From Sciurus carolinensis (taxonomy: Eukaryota > Chordata > Mammalia > Rodentia > Sciuridae), in NCBI RefSeq assembly GCF_902686445.1, contig NC_062227.1, positions 22,994,777 through 23,058,776 of the forward strand: DNA of 64,000 bases. The letters run 5' to 3'. Each line of letters begins with the position of its first letter. The stretch's first letter is position 1. The position numbers and the translations under genes are program-made. Below, piece by piece: positions 1 through 11,189 of the stretch. A model generated the notes under the pieces. It made no database searches and was not told the DNA's origin. It saw only the letters and a program-made list of their open reading frames with translations.

Positions 1-175
1 CTTCCCTCCTCCACTCTCTCCGGGTGGTGTTCGCCTCCGCTGGAGCCCGGAGGAGTGGAGCCGGCTTTCTGTGGACCGAGACCTCCGAAACCGGAGCCCC
101 AAATAAACGCTTCCTCCTCTACAGCTGTTCTGGTGGGTCTTTCAGTCACAGCGGTGAAAAAGCTGACCAAGACAC
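1..175 (+). mobile_element. LTR 3' end (MaLR/ERVL-like), truncated by window edge
   Basis: A GC-rich block is followed by an AATAAA signal near 100 and then a T/C-rich stretch ending in 'gctgaccaagaca'. This poly-A-signal-then-terminus pattern is typical of mammalian MaLR-type LTR 3' ends. The 5' part lies outside the window. The 73-codon open frame across it has no recognisable product. The family assignment is a resemblance only. Confidence 0.45.
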
Positions 176-1954
176 TGCAGTATTTAGATTTTTGAGGGAA
201 TTAGAAACGAGTTACGCTTTACAACAGAAAAAAATATATGTCTGACAGGAACAGTGTTAGCCTGCCTTTTCTTTTCCTGAGGCCAGCGTTTCAAAGTGTT
301 TCAAGATTGGGGGCTGAGGGTGGGGCGTGGAAGTGAAATGTAGAAAGTGACTTTTAAGTGGTGTCTTTAGTGACTCTTGATGCCAGCCTTCCTTACGGAG
401 ATACTTATGGAATCAGTTTTAAAAACCTACCTCATAAATGAGAAAACTTTTAGGAGTCTCCTTATAGAAAACTTTAAAGCATTGTTAATTACTTGAAGCT
501 CTACCATTGTCACTTCATATTATACATGTCAAAATCACCATGGAGAGAAAAGTGCTTTATTCCTCACCCACAGACTCTTTATAACTTGAGTTAAGGGGAG
601 TTTATCTCAGGTAAATTAACCTACAGTGCCAACTACCTAAAATACACTGTAATTGTTTAGAAGATGTGTCCCATGTACTCTATGTTCACTGGTTTAGGGA
701 GGGGAGCAGGTGACATGGCATTAATACTTGGTTGAGAAACCCCAAACTAGTTCTAGCTCTACCAGTAACTGTGTGGCTTAGAACAGGACTTACCTTCCTT
801 GGGTCTTTGTTTGTTTGTTTTTGTTTTTTTCTTTCTATTATGTGAATTTATCAGGAGATCTTCGAAGTCCTCACTACCTCAGTATTTGATTTGTGTTCAC
901 ACACAGTGGTCCCAAAAGTTGGTACCCTGAATAGTCTCTTTCCAGCATACAAGAATTGCTTTAGCATGAGAATATTGCAGAATCTGCTTTTCAAAATTGT
1001 TCTTGATTATTTATAATGAGCCGCTTATTCAGCTCTAAAATTGGCTTTTAGAAAGCATGCACTAAGATTTTAAACAAAGTGAGTGTTTGACTTATGGAAA
1101 TATAAACTAAACAGAGGTTGGAGAATATGTATTTTTGGTAGCACATCCAGTTTTTACAATACATAGTGAGAGCCTTAATTGCTGTCTAACCTTAATTGTA
1201 ACCAAATAATGTTTTCTAGTCTGTGTTTAACTATACATCAACTCAGTGGATGATTCATAAAGAGTATAATTGACAGCTAGTAAACCACTTGCAAAAATGA
1301 ATCAGCTTTTAATTTGCATTAAATTATCCTTTTCTAAACCACTGAAAACTATAATACACTCTTTCTGTGTAATTTGCCATAGATTACTACTTTAGGAGAA
1401 TAACATCCTTTGTTAAAAAGGCTTTTATGTTATTGGCTTACGGTGTCCCTTCCTCCCACTGAATTAAAGCCTTCACCCTGCTGTTCCATGCCCTGCGCTT
1501 TTCACCTGACATCTTTTACAATGAGAGTATAATGAATGTTAGGCTTAAATTAGCTCTCAGTTGCTGCTTTTGACCTCCAGGGAGAGTAAAGAAACAAGCT
1601 TCATAGTACAGAGATGGAATTTTTATCAGGTGCTTTAAAGCTTAAATTGTGGAGTCTGTATTTTCCATAATCTGTTTTTACTTTATTTCTTGAGTCTACC
1701 CATAAGATGAGCAAGTGTGAATACTTTGACAATTATCATGTACCCCATGTATATTATAAACAGAAAACAACATGGTAATCTATACATTAAACTACAGAAG
1801 CATTTGGAACTTAACATTGCTCATTTAACCATCTTAAACTTAATACTAAACTTGATATATTAATATTCTGTAGAAAAAAGTATTGAATATGGCCACCAGG
1901 ATAGCTGCCTTCATGGAGATTATGGGATAATGACAATTTTAATTATTATTTTAG
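176..1954. other. Unassigned AT-rich sequence
   Basis: I see no gene and no repeat I can name here. There is a short (TTTG)n-like tract near 806-830. Open frames are all short. Confidence 0.5.
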
Positions 1955-2880
1955 CTGGTGAAGCGACCTTTGACAAAGTTCAGCACCCATTCTTGACTTT
2001 AAATGAAAAAATAATACTCTTATTAAATTAGTATTGGTGAACAGTACTTTAACATTAGACATAATATTTAGATTACAGAAATAAGGTCAGCATCTTAATG
2101 GTGAACTGGGAAGCATTTCTACTAAGCCTCCAAATAAGGCAAGGATCACACTGATTTTGTTGCTGTTTAACCTTATATTGGCAATAGTAGCCAATGAAAT
2201 CAGAGAAGGAAAAATAATTAGAGGTTTATGAATTACAAGGATGTAAAACTATCTCTGTGATACCTGAAACATCCAAAGAATCAATGTCAAAATTAACAAG
2301 AACATTAAAGAAATTAGGTAACACCTCAGAACAAAGTTAACATTCAAAGGCTTCATATATACAAACATTAACTGATCAGAGGATAGAATGGAAGAGAAAA
2401 GTCTTATTTATAGAAGCAACAACAAAATATGATTCTTACAAATAAAATTAAGCAGATACATTTATAAAATTTAAATAAGGAAAATTCTAGACCTCTCCTG
2501 GAGGGCCTCAAGTAGACTTGAACATAATTTGTTCTTGGATAGATGATTCATCATCATAAAGATGTCACTTCTCTTCAAATTTGCAGTTTAATATAGTATC
2601 AATAAAAATGGCAAGTCTCTGATCATGACAGTTATATTCTAATATTAATATAGAAAATAAACATGCAAAAATATCTAGGAAAACCTGAAGAGAAGAGAGT
2701 AATGGAGAATTTGTGTTTTCCAGTATCCATAATCTTGAGTTTCTGAAATTATGTAGTAGTACAGTGCAAGCACACCAGTGACCAATAGGGGGAAATCCAG
2801 AAATAGACCCAATAACACAGGAAATTCAATGTAGTAAAAGTTGCTTCTAAAATCAATGAGAAAAGATAGAGGCTAAAAAT
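1955..2880 (+). mobile_element. Old L1 ORF2 fragment
   Basis: Translated pieces resemble the L1 reverse-transcriptase region. A stretch near 1970-2000 reads like the 'AFDKIQHPF' block, and 2130-2200 like the 'GTRQG..SPLLFN' block. Downstream segments match the region after the FADD box. Many stops and indels show that it is long dead. Both ends are approximate. Confidence 0.75.
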
Positions 2881-2889
2881 TAATAGCCT

Positions 2890-4140
2890 TTATGTTCCAC
2901 AGAGGTAAAATACACATAATGTGAACTATTTTTTGGGTGTATAGTACAGTGATGCTAAGTGTCCCATCATTGTGCAACCATTTCCTGAATTCTTTTCACC
3001 ATGCTAATAATAACTCCCCACTCCAGTCCTCCCCCAAATCCCTGACTACCACTTTTTTACATTGTTTTCCCTATATATTTGACAGCTCTGAATACCCCAG
3101 TATAAGTGGAATCATACAGTTTTTGTCTTTTTGCAACTGTCTCATTTCACTTACCCTAATATCTTTAGGTTTGTATATACAGCATATGTCAGAATTTCCT
3201 TTTTAAGGCTGAATAATATTCCATTGAATGTGAGGACCTTGTTTAGTTTGCCCATTCATCTACTGGAGCACACTGGGTTGCTTTAAATTTTAGCTGTTAT
3301 AAATAATGTTGCAATGAAAATGGATACATAAATATTTGTTTGAGACCCTGCTTTCTACTCTTTTAGATATAAGTAGTGGAGTTGTTCTATCATGTGGCAT
3401 TTCTCTTGATTTTTTTTTTTAAGAATTGCCTATACCACTTACTACAAAGCTTGTTCCATTTTGCATTCCCATCAGTAAAATTAGAACAAGAGCACATGCC
3501 TGTAATCCCAGTGGCTCATGATGGTGCAGCATGAGGATCCCAAGTTCAAACCCAGTCTTAGCAAGTTAGTGATGCTATAAGCAATTTAACAAGATCCTGT
3601 CTCAAAATAAATAAAAAGGGCTTGAGATGTGGCTCAGTGGTAAAGTGCCCCTGGGTTCAGTCCCTGGTACTAAAAAAAAAAAAAAAAAAAATCAGAATAA
3701 GAGTTTCAACCTTCCACATCATCATCAATACTTGTTTTCCATTTTTTGTGATACGTATTCTAAAATGGTATGAAATAGTATTTTTCTTTGGTTTTAATGT
3801 GTGTTTCTCAGTGCTTAGTGATGCTGAACATCTTTTCATGTTCTTACTGGTAATTAGTATATCATCTTTGGAGAAATGTGTATTCGAGTCTTTGGGCCAT
3901 TTCATAATTGGATTGTTTGGGATTTTTTCTTGAATTTTAAGACTTATTTTGATATTTTCTGTGTTAATACTTTATCATTCTGTTGATTATTGTCTTTGAT
4001 AGGCAGAAATTTTAAATTTTGATATAATCCAATTTATTTTTTTGTTGCCTATACTTTTAGCAACAAGAGCTCCAATTTTTTTCCACAGTGATTCAGGTAA
4101 TCATTGCCATATCCAGTGTCATCAAGTTTTCCTTTAAGGT
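2890..4140 (-). mobile_element. Old L1 3' region, interrupted by a SINE
   Basis: Read on the minus strand, this matches the end of L1 ORF2. The plus-strand text 'aataatattccattg' at about 3213-3227 is the complement of the conserved L1 'caatggaatattatt' block. The part at 3800-4000 is the usual L1 stretch further upstream in ORF2. A B1-dID copy at 3484-3691 splits it. It is inverted relative to the L1 fragment just before it. Confidence 0.75.
3484..3691 (+). mobile_element. B1-dID dimeric SINE
   Basis: The left half is B1/7SL-like ('gcctgtaatccca' onward). An A-rich linker follows, then an ID half containing 'atgtggctcagtggtaaag' and a B-box-like 'gggttcagtccct'. It ends in a run of about 20 A. 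It lies inside an older minus-strand L1, so it inserted later. Confidence 0.85.
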
Positions 4141-4149
4141 TTTTTCTTT

Positions 4150-4660
4150 ACAAAATAAAAGTAAAAAAGAATGTTCATAGCAACACTGTTCATAATAACC
4201 CCCAAATGGAATCAACCTTACTATTGATCAGTCAAAGAACAGATAAATACATTGGTATACTCATGATGAAATATCACACAACAGAAATGATAAAACTAAC
4301 CAGACACAGTGGCGCACATGTAATGCTAGCCACTCAGGAGACTGAGGCAGGAGGATCTAGAGTTCAAAGCCAGTCTCAGCAAAACTGAGACACTGAGCAA
4401 CTCAGTGAGATCCTGTCTCTAAATAAAATACAAAAATAGGGCTGGGGATGTGGCTCAGTGGTCAGGTGCCCCTGAGTTCAATCCCCAGTACCCCAAAATA
4501 GAAAAAAAAATGAAAAAAACTGCTGCTGTACACAACATGGATGAATCTCACAAATATGATGCTGAACAAAAGAAGCCAGATTCGAAAGAATGTCTTCTAT
4601 ACCATTTCACTTCTCCAAGATTAAAATATTGGTGAAATGAATGCATGATACTACAAATGA
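4150..4660 (+). mobile_element. Old L1M 3' end, interrupted by a SINE
   Basis: The 4170-4290 part resembles the L1 end-of-ORF2 segment 'tgttcataataacc'. After the SINE, 4520-4640 continues with 'acaacatggatgaatctcaca', a hallmark of old mammalian L1M 3' ends. Orientation is opposite to the preceding L1 piece. Confidence 0.7.
4300..4519 (+). mobile_element. B1-dID dimeric SINE
   Basis: It has a B1-like left half ('actcaggagactgaggcagg'), an A-rich linker and an ID half with 'ctggggatgtggctcagtgg', followed by an A-rich tail. It is inserted in an old L1 3' end. Confidence 0.87.
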
Positions 4661-4914
4661 GTCATCTAGGGAACTGGTTCTCTTCTATTTATAGATGTGG
4701 GCAGTGATTTGTCCACTGTGACATTTATTGAGCTGTAGAGGGTACAAAGGTGGGAGCTCATCGCAGCAGTCTGCTACAGCAAGAATCAGTATTTTATCAC
4801 TGATATTGTTTGGAATATCAAATGCATGATGATACTAAAAAAAGCCAACTGACAAGAGTTTACCAAGTCATGAAACTTACTTGAATATCTCTTCTGTGTA
4901 TTCTGGCAACTTCT

Positions 4915-5560
4915 TTTCTTTCTTTTTTCTTTAATGGAAGTGGAAGACAAAAAGCATGATTGGTGTCTTTCAGTTAGCATCATGTTTTTAAGGTTTGTCC
5001 ATGTCTTACCATGCATCTGTCTGCACTGCATTCCTTATTATGGTGTAGTAATATTCCATTATATGATTATAGCACATTTATCTATTTATCAGTTGATGGA
5101 CATCTATATTTACGAATAATGGTGCTACAAACATTTGTATGCGTGATTTTTGTGGATACATATTTTAATTTCTTTTAGTCATGTCTGTAGGAGTAGAATT
5201 CCTGAGCTGTATGGTAACTCTAATTTTCTGAAGAAATGCCAGACTTTTCCAAAGAAGAAAACAGCATGTAAGGTTCCAGTGTCTCCACATGCCTGGTGCT
5301 TGTTATCTTCCATCATTTTGATTCTAGCCATCCTCTTGGGTGTGGGGTGGTTCTTGCAGATTTGAGTTCCATTTCCCTCCTGACTGATGCTACAGAGCAT
5401 GAGCATCTTTTCATGTGCTTATCTTTGTATATCTTCCTTTGAGAAATGTCTTTTCAAATCCTTTGTTTCATTCATATCAAGTTTTAGGAGTTATCAGATA
5501 TGATTTAAATATTTACTCTCATTCTACAGATTTTTGATCATATCATTTAATTTTGAATTT
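4915..5560 (-). mobile_element. Old L1 3' region
   Basis: The plus strand carries 'gtagtaatattccattata' near 5045-5063, which is the complement of the conserved L1 end-of-ORF2 block. It continues with 'cttttcatgtgctta' at about 5408-5422 and 'gagaaatgtcttttcaaatcc' split across 5441-5461. No open frame of useful length remains. Confidence 0.75.
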
Positions 5561-5739
5561 TTATCTCCTACAGCACTTTAAATATAAAGATTATTAATGT
5601 GTGGCCTGCAGAGTACCAGAACCTAGGTCTTCATTAGAGGTTTATGAGTAAGGGAATTATGTATCTTTATTTCCCTGATCAACCTATTAAACAACCTAAA
5701 TATATTCAGGTCCTCATTGAATCTCATGTTTGTCATCAC

Positions 5740-5941
5740 TTTTTTTTTTTTTTTTTTGGCACCAGAGATTGAATGCAGAGGTGCTCTACTACTAAGTCAT
5801 ATCCTCAGCACTTTTTATTTTTTATTTTTTCATTTTGAGACAGGGTCTTGCTAAGCTGGTGAGGCTCGCTTTGAACTTCTGATCCTCCTGTCTCAAACTC
5901 TCAAGTCACTGGGATTACAGGTGTGTGCCACTGCATCCAGC
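5740..5941 (-). mobile_element. B1-dID dimeric SINE
   Basis: A T-run at the left is the complement of the tail. It is followed by the ID complement ('gattgaatgcagaggtgctc') and then the B1 complement ('gagacagggtcttgc' through 'gggattacaggtgtgtgcca'). Confidence 0.87.
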
Positions 5942-7460
5942 TGCCATCTCTTAAGAGTAGGAATGACCAGTTTTGGAAGTCAGCTGATTTGCTGTGTGTT
6001 TTCTTGAAGAGTGACGCTCCATATTGAATTCTTATATGGCTTCCTATTGTGGGTACACTGGAGCTAGGATCTCCTTTGTGTGCAGCACTATTTTTTATTC
6101 ATTCAACTTAAGATTTCATGACTTTTGAAGCAGTTTATATTTATTTGTTTATTACAAGTAAAAGAGTTGTTATGGTCTATGTTGGAATAGTAGGTCAAAG
6201 TCATACAAAGCTATGCATTTAGTTTTAGAAGAATAAGTATGTAAGTTAAGAATAGAGGCTATTGGCTTTGACAGTACTTCATATAAAAAGTCCTGCACTT
6301 TTTAGTCAGTTGCTCATACATAATTCAATGATAGGACAAACTTTTTTAAAAATGATTTTGGAGTTTCTAGATGGTTTTATTTTTATGGAAGAGCTTCTTA
6401 TTATAACAGGGATTTGGGCTGCCTTTGCTAAAAGCAGTGACACTTAGGCCTGCAAATGTCTGCATACTGGATAAAGCTCAGCATCTCTGCTTTCATTTTA
6501 AAATTTTCCTCCTGTATTAACTTAAATTTGGGGTCAGGTACCTGCTCAGCTCTGCACATAGGCATGCTAATCATGTAAGGAGTGTTCATCTAAAAACTAG
6601 TAATGCAAGGTTTACTAGCCCTAACGTTAGCTAGCCTATCTCTTCCCCCTTCAAGACTGAGGCAAGATTTGCAGCATCCTGTTCAAGATCCCTGGAGTGG
6701 TACCTAGAAGTCTGCAGTCATCACCCTTTTCCAGGATCACAGGTGTGATAGACAAACATACTGAGCAGCGAGTGGAAATTGCCCCTCCAAGTGATAAGGA
6801 ATTCTCTGTAAGGAGGAAACTCTTTACAGAGTCAGAATTGAAATAATGGTCAACCAGACCACACTGTGACCAAGATTGCTTAGTTATACAGACCTTTTGC
6901 CCTTGCCCTGATACTCCTTTCAGTACCTGGATGACAAGGCTGAGGTGCTGGATCTTACCTTGCCTTCCCAATGTGATCATATTGATTAAAGTTATTTTCC
7001 TGCTTTTACCGTTACCTGTTCTGTTTGGGGTGAATGACTGGGACCTGTTTAATTGGGTCTCTTTCCCCACCCTGCAGTCAGGCCTCTGACCTAGGATGCT
7101 AGTAACAGTCCCAGAGCTATGAAACAATGGAATGGGGGATTTACATCCCCATCATTGACAGGATGTAAGTAGAGGCTGGAGAACCATCAGGGATATGGTA
7201 GAAGGACCTGGTGACTGCAATGGACCATAACCTAGTAACTTAAGAATAACTGTGTTTTCTTTTTAACCTCTAATCCTATAAATGCCATGACACTTCAGAG
7301 AAAAGGCCAGTGTTTTCTGTATATATACATTGAGATTATATTTTCAATTTATTTTTTTAATCAAGTAGATACTTGTAACCTTGAAAGATTGCTTTTTTTT
7401 TTTTTTCTTCACTAAATTATTTTGGCTTGTAAGGAAAATGTCCCATCTTTAGTATTATGC
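5942..7460. other. Unassigned stretch with a 158-codon minus-strand frame
   Basis: No repeat or exon is recognised with confidence. The minus-strand open frame at 6651-7127 has no motif I know. Its composition is more even than that of its AT-rich neighbours, so it could be an LTR or old retroviral fragment, but I cannot place it. It is not called as a gene. Confidence 0.35.
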
Positions 7461-7550
7461 TTTTTTCTTTTTTTTGCAATCCTGCAGAGTGAACCCAGGG
7501 TGTCAGGCATGCTAAACGAGTGCTCTACTACTGAGCTACATATCCAGCCC
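7461..7550 (-). mobile_element. ID SINE
   Basis: Complement of an ID element: 'gagtgaacccagggtgtcagg' (B-box side) to 'gtgctctactactgagctaca' (A-box side). The T-rich tract to the left is the tail. Confidence 0.85.
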
Positions 7551-7957
7551 TCATTAATGATTTTGAATGTATGCTCAGATAAATTTTCACATAGTTATAT
7601 ATTCTCATTTTTTTGTTGTTGTTGTTGTTAAGTTTCACAGCTGCATTTAGAAAAACCTTTAGAGAGTCAGCCATATAACTGATATTTTTGTGGCAGGTCA
7701 ATGGCATGTCAAATTTGAATTTATGTTGGAAACCTGTTTTGCTGTCACAGAATGCCAAATAAACAGCCAAATTATAATTTCTCTTCAGTTTGAATAGGGA
7801 AAGTGAGTATGTGTTCGACTTTTATTTATAGAATAAGTTGAAGATGGATAAATATATTTTCTCTGTGCTATGTTAAATGATTGCAATTTTGTAGCAAGTC
7901 CAAAAGGGAGAAATTTAACCCCAAAGAATTATGTTAAGTATTTGAAAAACATCTGTT
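7551..7957. other. Unassigned AT-rich sequence
   Basis: It contains a (TTG)n tract at about 7614-7629. No gene or named repeat is seen. Confidence 0.45.
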
Positions 7958-8190
7958 ACTTGGGATCATCTACTGTATGCCAGGCGTGAGGCCAGGTATT
8001 TTACTGGTGTTATCTCATGTGATTCCCAAATAACATGGTGGTATTATCATTATTTGTAGCTTAGAGGCACTAAAATTGATGACATCACAGTTTAAGGAAA
8101 TTTGCTCAAGGTCATAGAAACAGTAAATGTGAGTCCAAATCTTGTCACCAGTCTCAAGCTTGTTCTTTGAAGTTCCCCTGAGTTCTTCCA
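7958..8190 (-). mobile_element. MIR SINE
   Basis: Complement of MIR: 'ctactgtatgccaggc', then 'ttatctcatgtgattccc', then 'ttgctcaaggtcatag' in the expected order. This is an ancient tRNA-derived SINE shared by mammals. Confidence 0.7.
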
Positions 8191-8520
8191 GTTTTATGTT
8201 GTACCATAATACAAGATGTTAAATAACATTCAAATATTTTGATATTTAAAACCATATCTTTTGATTCATATTTACAATATTTCAGTGTGTTCAATTCTGA
8301 TTTTTTTTGTGAACAGACTGTACCCAGACCCTGTTACATGCTAAATATGGATTTTTCATAACACTCTAAAATCTAAAATAGCATCATTACTCTATTTTAT
8401 TTGGTAGAAACAGGATTAGTTGATTTATATCTTAGGTTATTTGTGAAACCTACCTCAATGTTAATATTTTTGCATAAATGAAGAACTGAAATATTGTCAA
8501 GAATCTAGCTATTAATCTTA
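8191..8520. other. Unassigned AT-rich sequence
   Basis: Nothing recognisable apart from the left copy of the target duplication of the next SINE at its right end. Confidence 0.45.
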
Positions 8521-8614
8521 CTTTTCTTTTTTTTTCCCCAACAGCGCTGGGGATTAAATCCAGAGCTTCACACATGCTAGGCAAGTGCTCTACAACTGAG
8601 CTGCATTCCCAAAC
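8521..8614 (-). mobile_element. ID SINE with target-site duplication
   Basis: Complement of an ID element, with 'gctggggattaaatccag' and 'aagtgctctacaactgagct'. It is flanked by a 15-bp direct repeat, CTAGCTATTAATCTT, at 8505-8519 and 8615-8629, which defines the insertion exactly. Confidence 0.92.
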
Positions 8615-8629
8615 CTAGCTATTAATCTT

Positions 8630-10700
8630 TTTGAAAGTTATTTTTCCAAATTTCTATATGAAATGTTTTGAAATGAAACACCTTTGTCTTCTTGTACACC
8701 AGAGTAATAGAAAAAGAAATGCTCCTCGCTTAACGGCTTTTTTTTTTTTTTAGCTGAGAACTTTGCACAGATGATTTTGTGCCCTGACACAGCACATACA
8801 GATTCCCCTTTGGTTGGAAAGTAGATGATGGTCTCAGGAGAGATTATATAGTCATGCTCCAGGCTAGTCCTTGAGTTGCATATTATCTCTTTCCCTGTTC
8901 TTTTAATTTTCTACTGTAGTCAGAACCGTTGTACTTAAACATCACATTTATTTTGTAGTAAGGCTGAAAGAAAAACAAACAGTACAAAACACTTACCATA
9001 GATAAGGTAGACTTTGTGTCAGAAGGAAATTTTAATATCCACTTAAGTAGGACAATTAAAAATGGTCTTGGGACTCTTGGTTTTACTTACCATATTGCCA
9101 GTTCTAGAAGCACTATAGATGTTTTTTTTTTTTTTTTGAGTCATTCTAAAACACATTTGAGTTTATCACTTCAGTTATTATCATTTACTACTTTGATTTT
9201 TAAAATGCTTCTAACTTGAAGAATTAAAGAGATAAAATCATACAGAACCATCTAAAACTAACTTAAACTCAAATCTTAGCCTCATTTTTATCATAGTGAT
9301 AAAATAATGAATTGAGATAATCTTTTGAACATTTCTGTGTTGTTGCAGTTGTCTCAAGTGTATTCCATGCATGAAAAATATAGTCTCCCTTTTTTAGTTG
9401 AGAACTTACTTCAATGCTTATATGAAATTCCTTTCAAGTCTCAAATATTATAGAAAAAATTGGGCTTTGACTCTAAGTCTTTGTTATGCCTGGAGCCTAT
9501 ATCATCATTCTTGGATTGTGTATATGTGGAAGGTCCAATTATTGCAAGTATTTGGTGCTTAAGTAATAAAATTTGTAAGGGCCAGAATGGACTCTGGGAA
9601 ATGAAAGTGGATTCTCACCATTATGCTAAAACATACAGTAACTTTAAGACTCTATATTCCTGGGTTTTTGAAAAGATGTCACCAGAGGATGTGTGATTCT
9701 GAAAGTGAGGCATCATTTTCATTTTTTCTCTGTTGAGAACCAAAAATTTATTTGTTTATAAATTTGGTACATGAAGTTTTGCTCAGTATTTAATAGCCTG
9801 TGCTTTTAGACTTCCTGTCTCTCCCTGCCCCCAAGTTATAAAGCAACTTTATAATGAGGTAGCAGAGAAGTGTCTACATTATTATAAACTCAAACTGTTG
9901 GAAACCTGAATGTGCTCAGTGCAGGTTGCACTCAACAAACAACCTGGACTTTTACCTAAAGGCTACAGCCTTTCTCCTGGATTATACACAGATTAGGGGT
10001 CTGTATCACTCTTCACTCAGTTTGGAATGACTAATTAAAAGTCATTTATTGTGGCTATTGTATTACTCAGGAAATGTGGAACCTGAAGTGTGAAATTTCT
10101 GTACCAGTGCCTCATAGTAAATCCCTTCCCTAAAGGAAAGTAATTATGGAGCCAGAAACATTTTTTTTTTCTCAGCTGGAGAGAGGGTGACATAGAAAGC
10201 TTCTTTCATTGTCCAAAATGCTGCAAATTTGCTGAGAGGATCTCACCTCCCTGACATGTTGATTGCACTTCACATCACACCAAGTACCAAGGGACTTATT
10301 TTGTAAGGTTTCTGGCCTTCTCCTTCATCACAGTTGCAGAGTGTCAGTTTGGTCTGATGAAGATGGATATAGAACAATTGTTGATTGGAAGCTCTTGATA
10401 CAGACAAGGAGTTCAAACACAGGCTCTGCCTGGAGGTTCAACAGTGTGCATCACTCATCAGTCATAATTTTTCCAATGGAAAAGATCAAGACAACTTGCC
10501 ATCCATCATATCTATTTTACTCCAGAGTGAATTAAATTGTATTTAACAAGTTTTATCTTGCAAGATTTATGCACTCTAGAAGGAAATATACTTCTCCATC
10601 AAGCTCTTGTTTTGTTTATGGGTTTAAGATTTTGACACTTGTTCCAAAACATTCAGTAGCTAATAAATTCTTTTCAAAGTCTTCATGACCCTTGATCCCC
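8630..10700. other. Unassigned sequence
   Basis: About 2 kb with homopolymer T runs near 8739-8751 and 9121-9137 but no repeat or exon I can name. Open frames of up to 90 codons (for example 10263-10535 plus) show no known domain. Confidence 0.45.
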
Positions 10701-10702
10701 TC

Positions 10703-10717
10703 CCAAGTTTTTTTTTT
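10703..10717. repeat. Target-site duplication of the RPLP2 retrocopy (left copy)
   Basis: CCAAG followed by a T-run here matches CCAAGTTTTTTT at 11175-11186. The boundary with the poly-A tail is blurred because both are T-rich on this strand. Confidence 0.7.
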
Positions 10718-11174
10718 CTTTTTCTTTTTTCAAGATACATAAATAGGCTTTATTTGCAAGGGAACAGGAATTTAATCAAACAGTCCAAATCCCATATCAT
10801 CCTCAGCCTCCTCAGACTCTTCTTTCTTCTCATCTTTCTTCTCCTCTGCTGCAGGAGAACCACTAGCAGGAGCTGCAGAGTCAGGAGCGGCAGAAACAGC
10901 CACAGCCCCTCCAGCAGGCACCCTGGCAAGTTTGCCAATACCTGGGCTGTGACGTCTTCAGTGTTTTTCCCATGCAGCTCATTGATGACCTTGTTGAGCC
11001 AGTCGTCGTCAGCCTTGATGCCCATGCTGTCCAGGATCTTCTTGATGTCCTTGGAGCTGGAGGAGGAGTTGCCCCTGAGGGCGGCCTGCAGGGAGGAGGC
11101 GACATTGCGCATGTCGGAGGTGGACTGGCCTCAAGTCTGCGACCTCGGCAGCGGCAGGGAGTGGAAAAATAAAG
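10718..11174 (-). pseudogene. RPLP2: Processed RPLP2 pseudogene (60S acidic ribosomal protein P2)
   Basis: Read on the minus strand, the ATG is at 11112-11110. The first 57 residues match ribosomal stalk protein P2, including 'SSKDIKKILDSMGIKADDD' and 'LNKVINELHGKN'. P2 normally forms dimers with P1 on the large-subunit stalk and recruits elongation factors. One base is missing near 10941-10942, so the original frame leaves the ATG frame there. In the corrected frame the alanine-rich hinge, the acidic lysine-rich segment and the P-protein C-terminal tail (ending GFGLFD) are still readable, ending at a TAA at 10772-10774. There are no introns. A pyrimidine-rich TOP-like 5' end, an AATAAA (complement at 10749-10754), an A-rich tail and a matching CCAAGTTTTTTT on both sides (10703-10715 and 11175-11188) mark it as an L1-mobilised retrocopy. 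Several substitutions are visible, such as Y3N and Y7S. The frameshift makes it a pseudogene. Confidence 0.95.
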
Positions 11175-11189
11175 CCAAGTTTTTTTCTT

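Noticed and set aside
3622..3933. Overlapping frames with lysine or phenylalanine runs
   Set aside because: They translate the poly-A tail of a SINE and an old L1.
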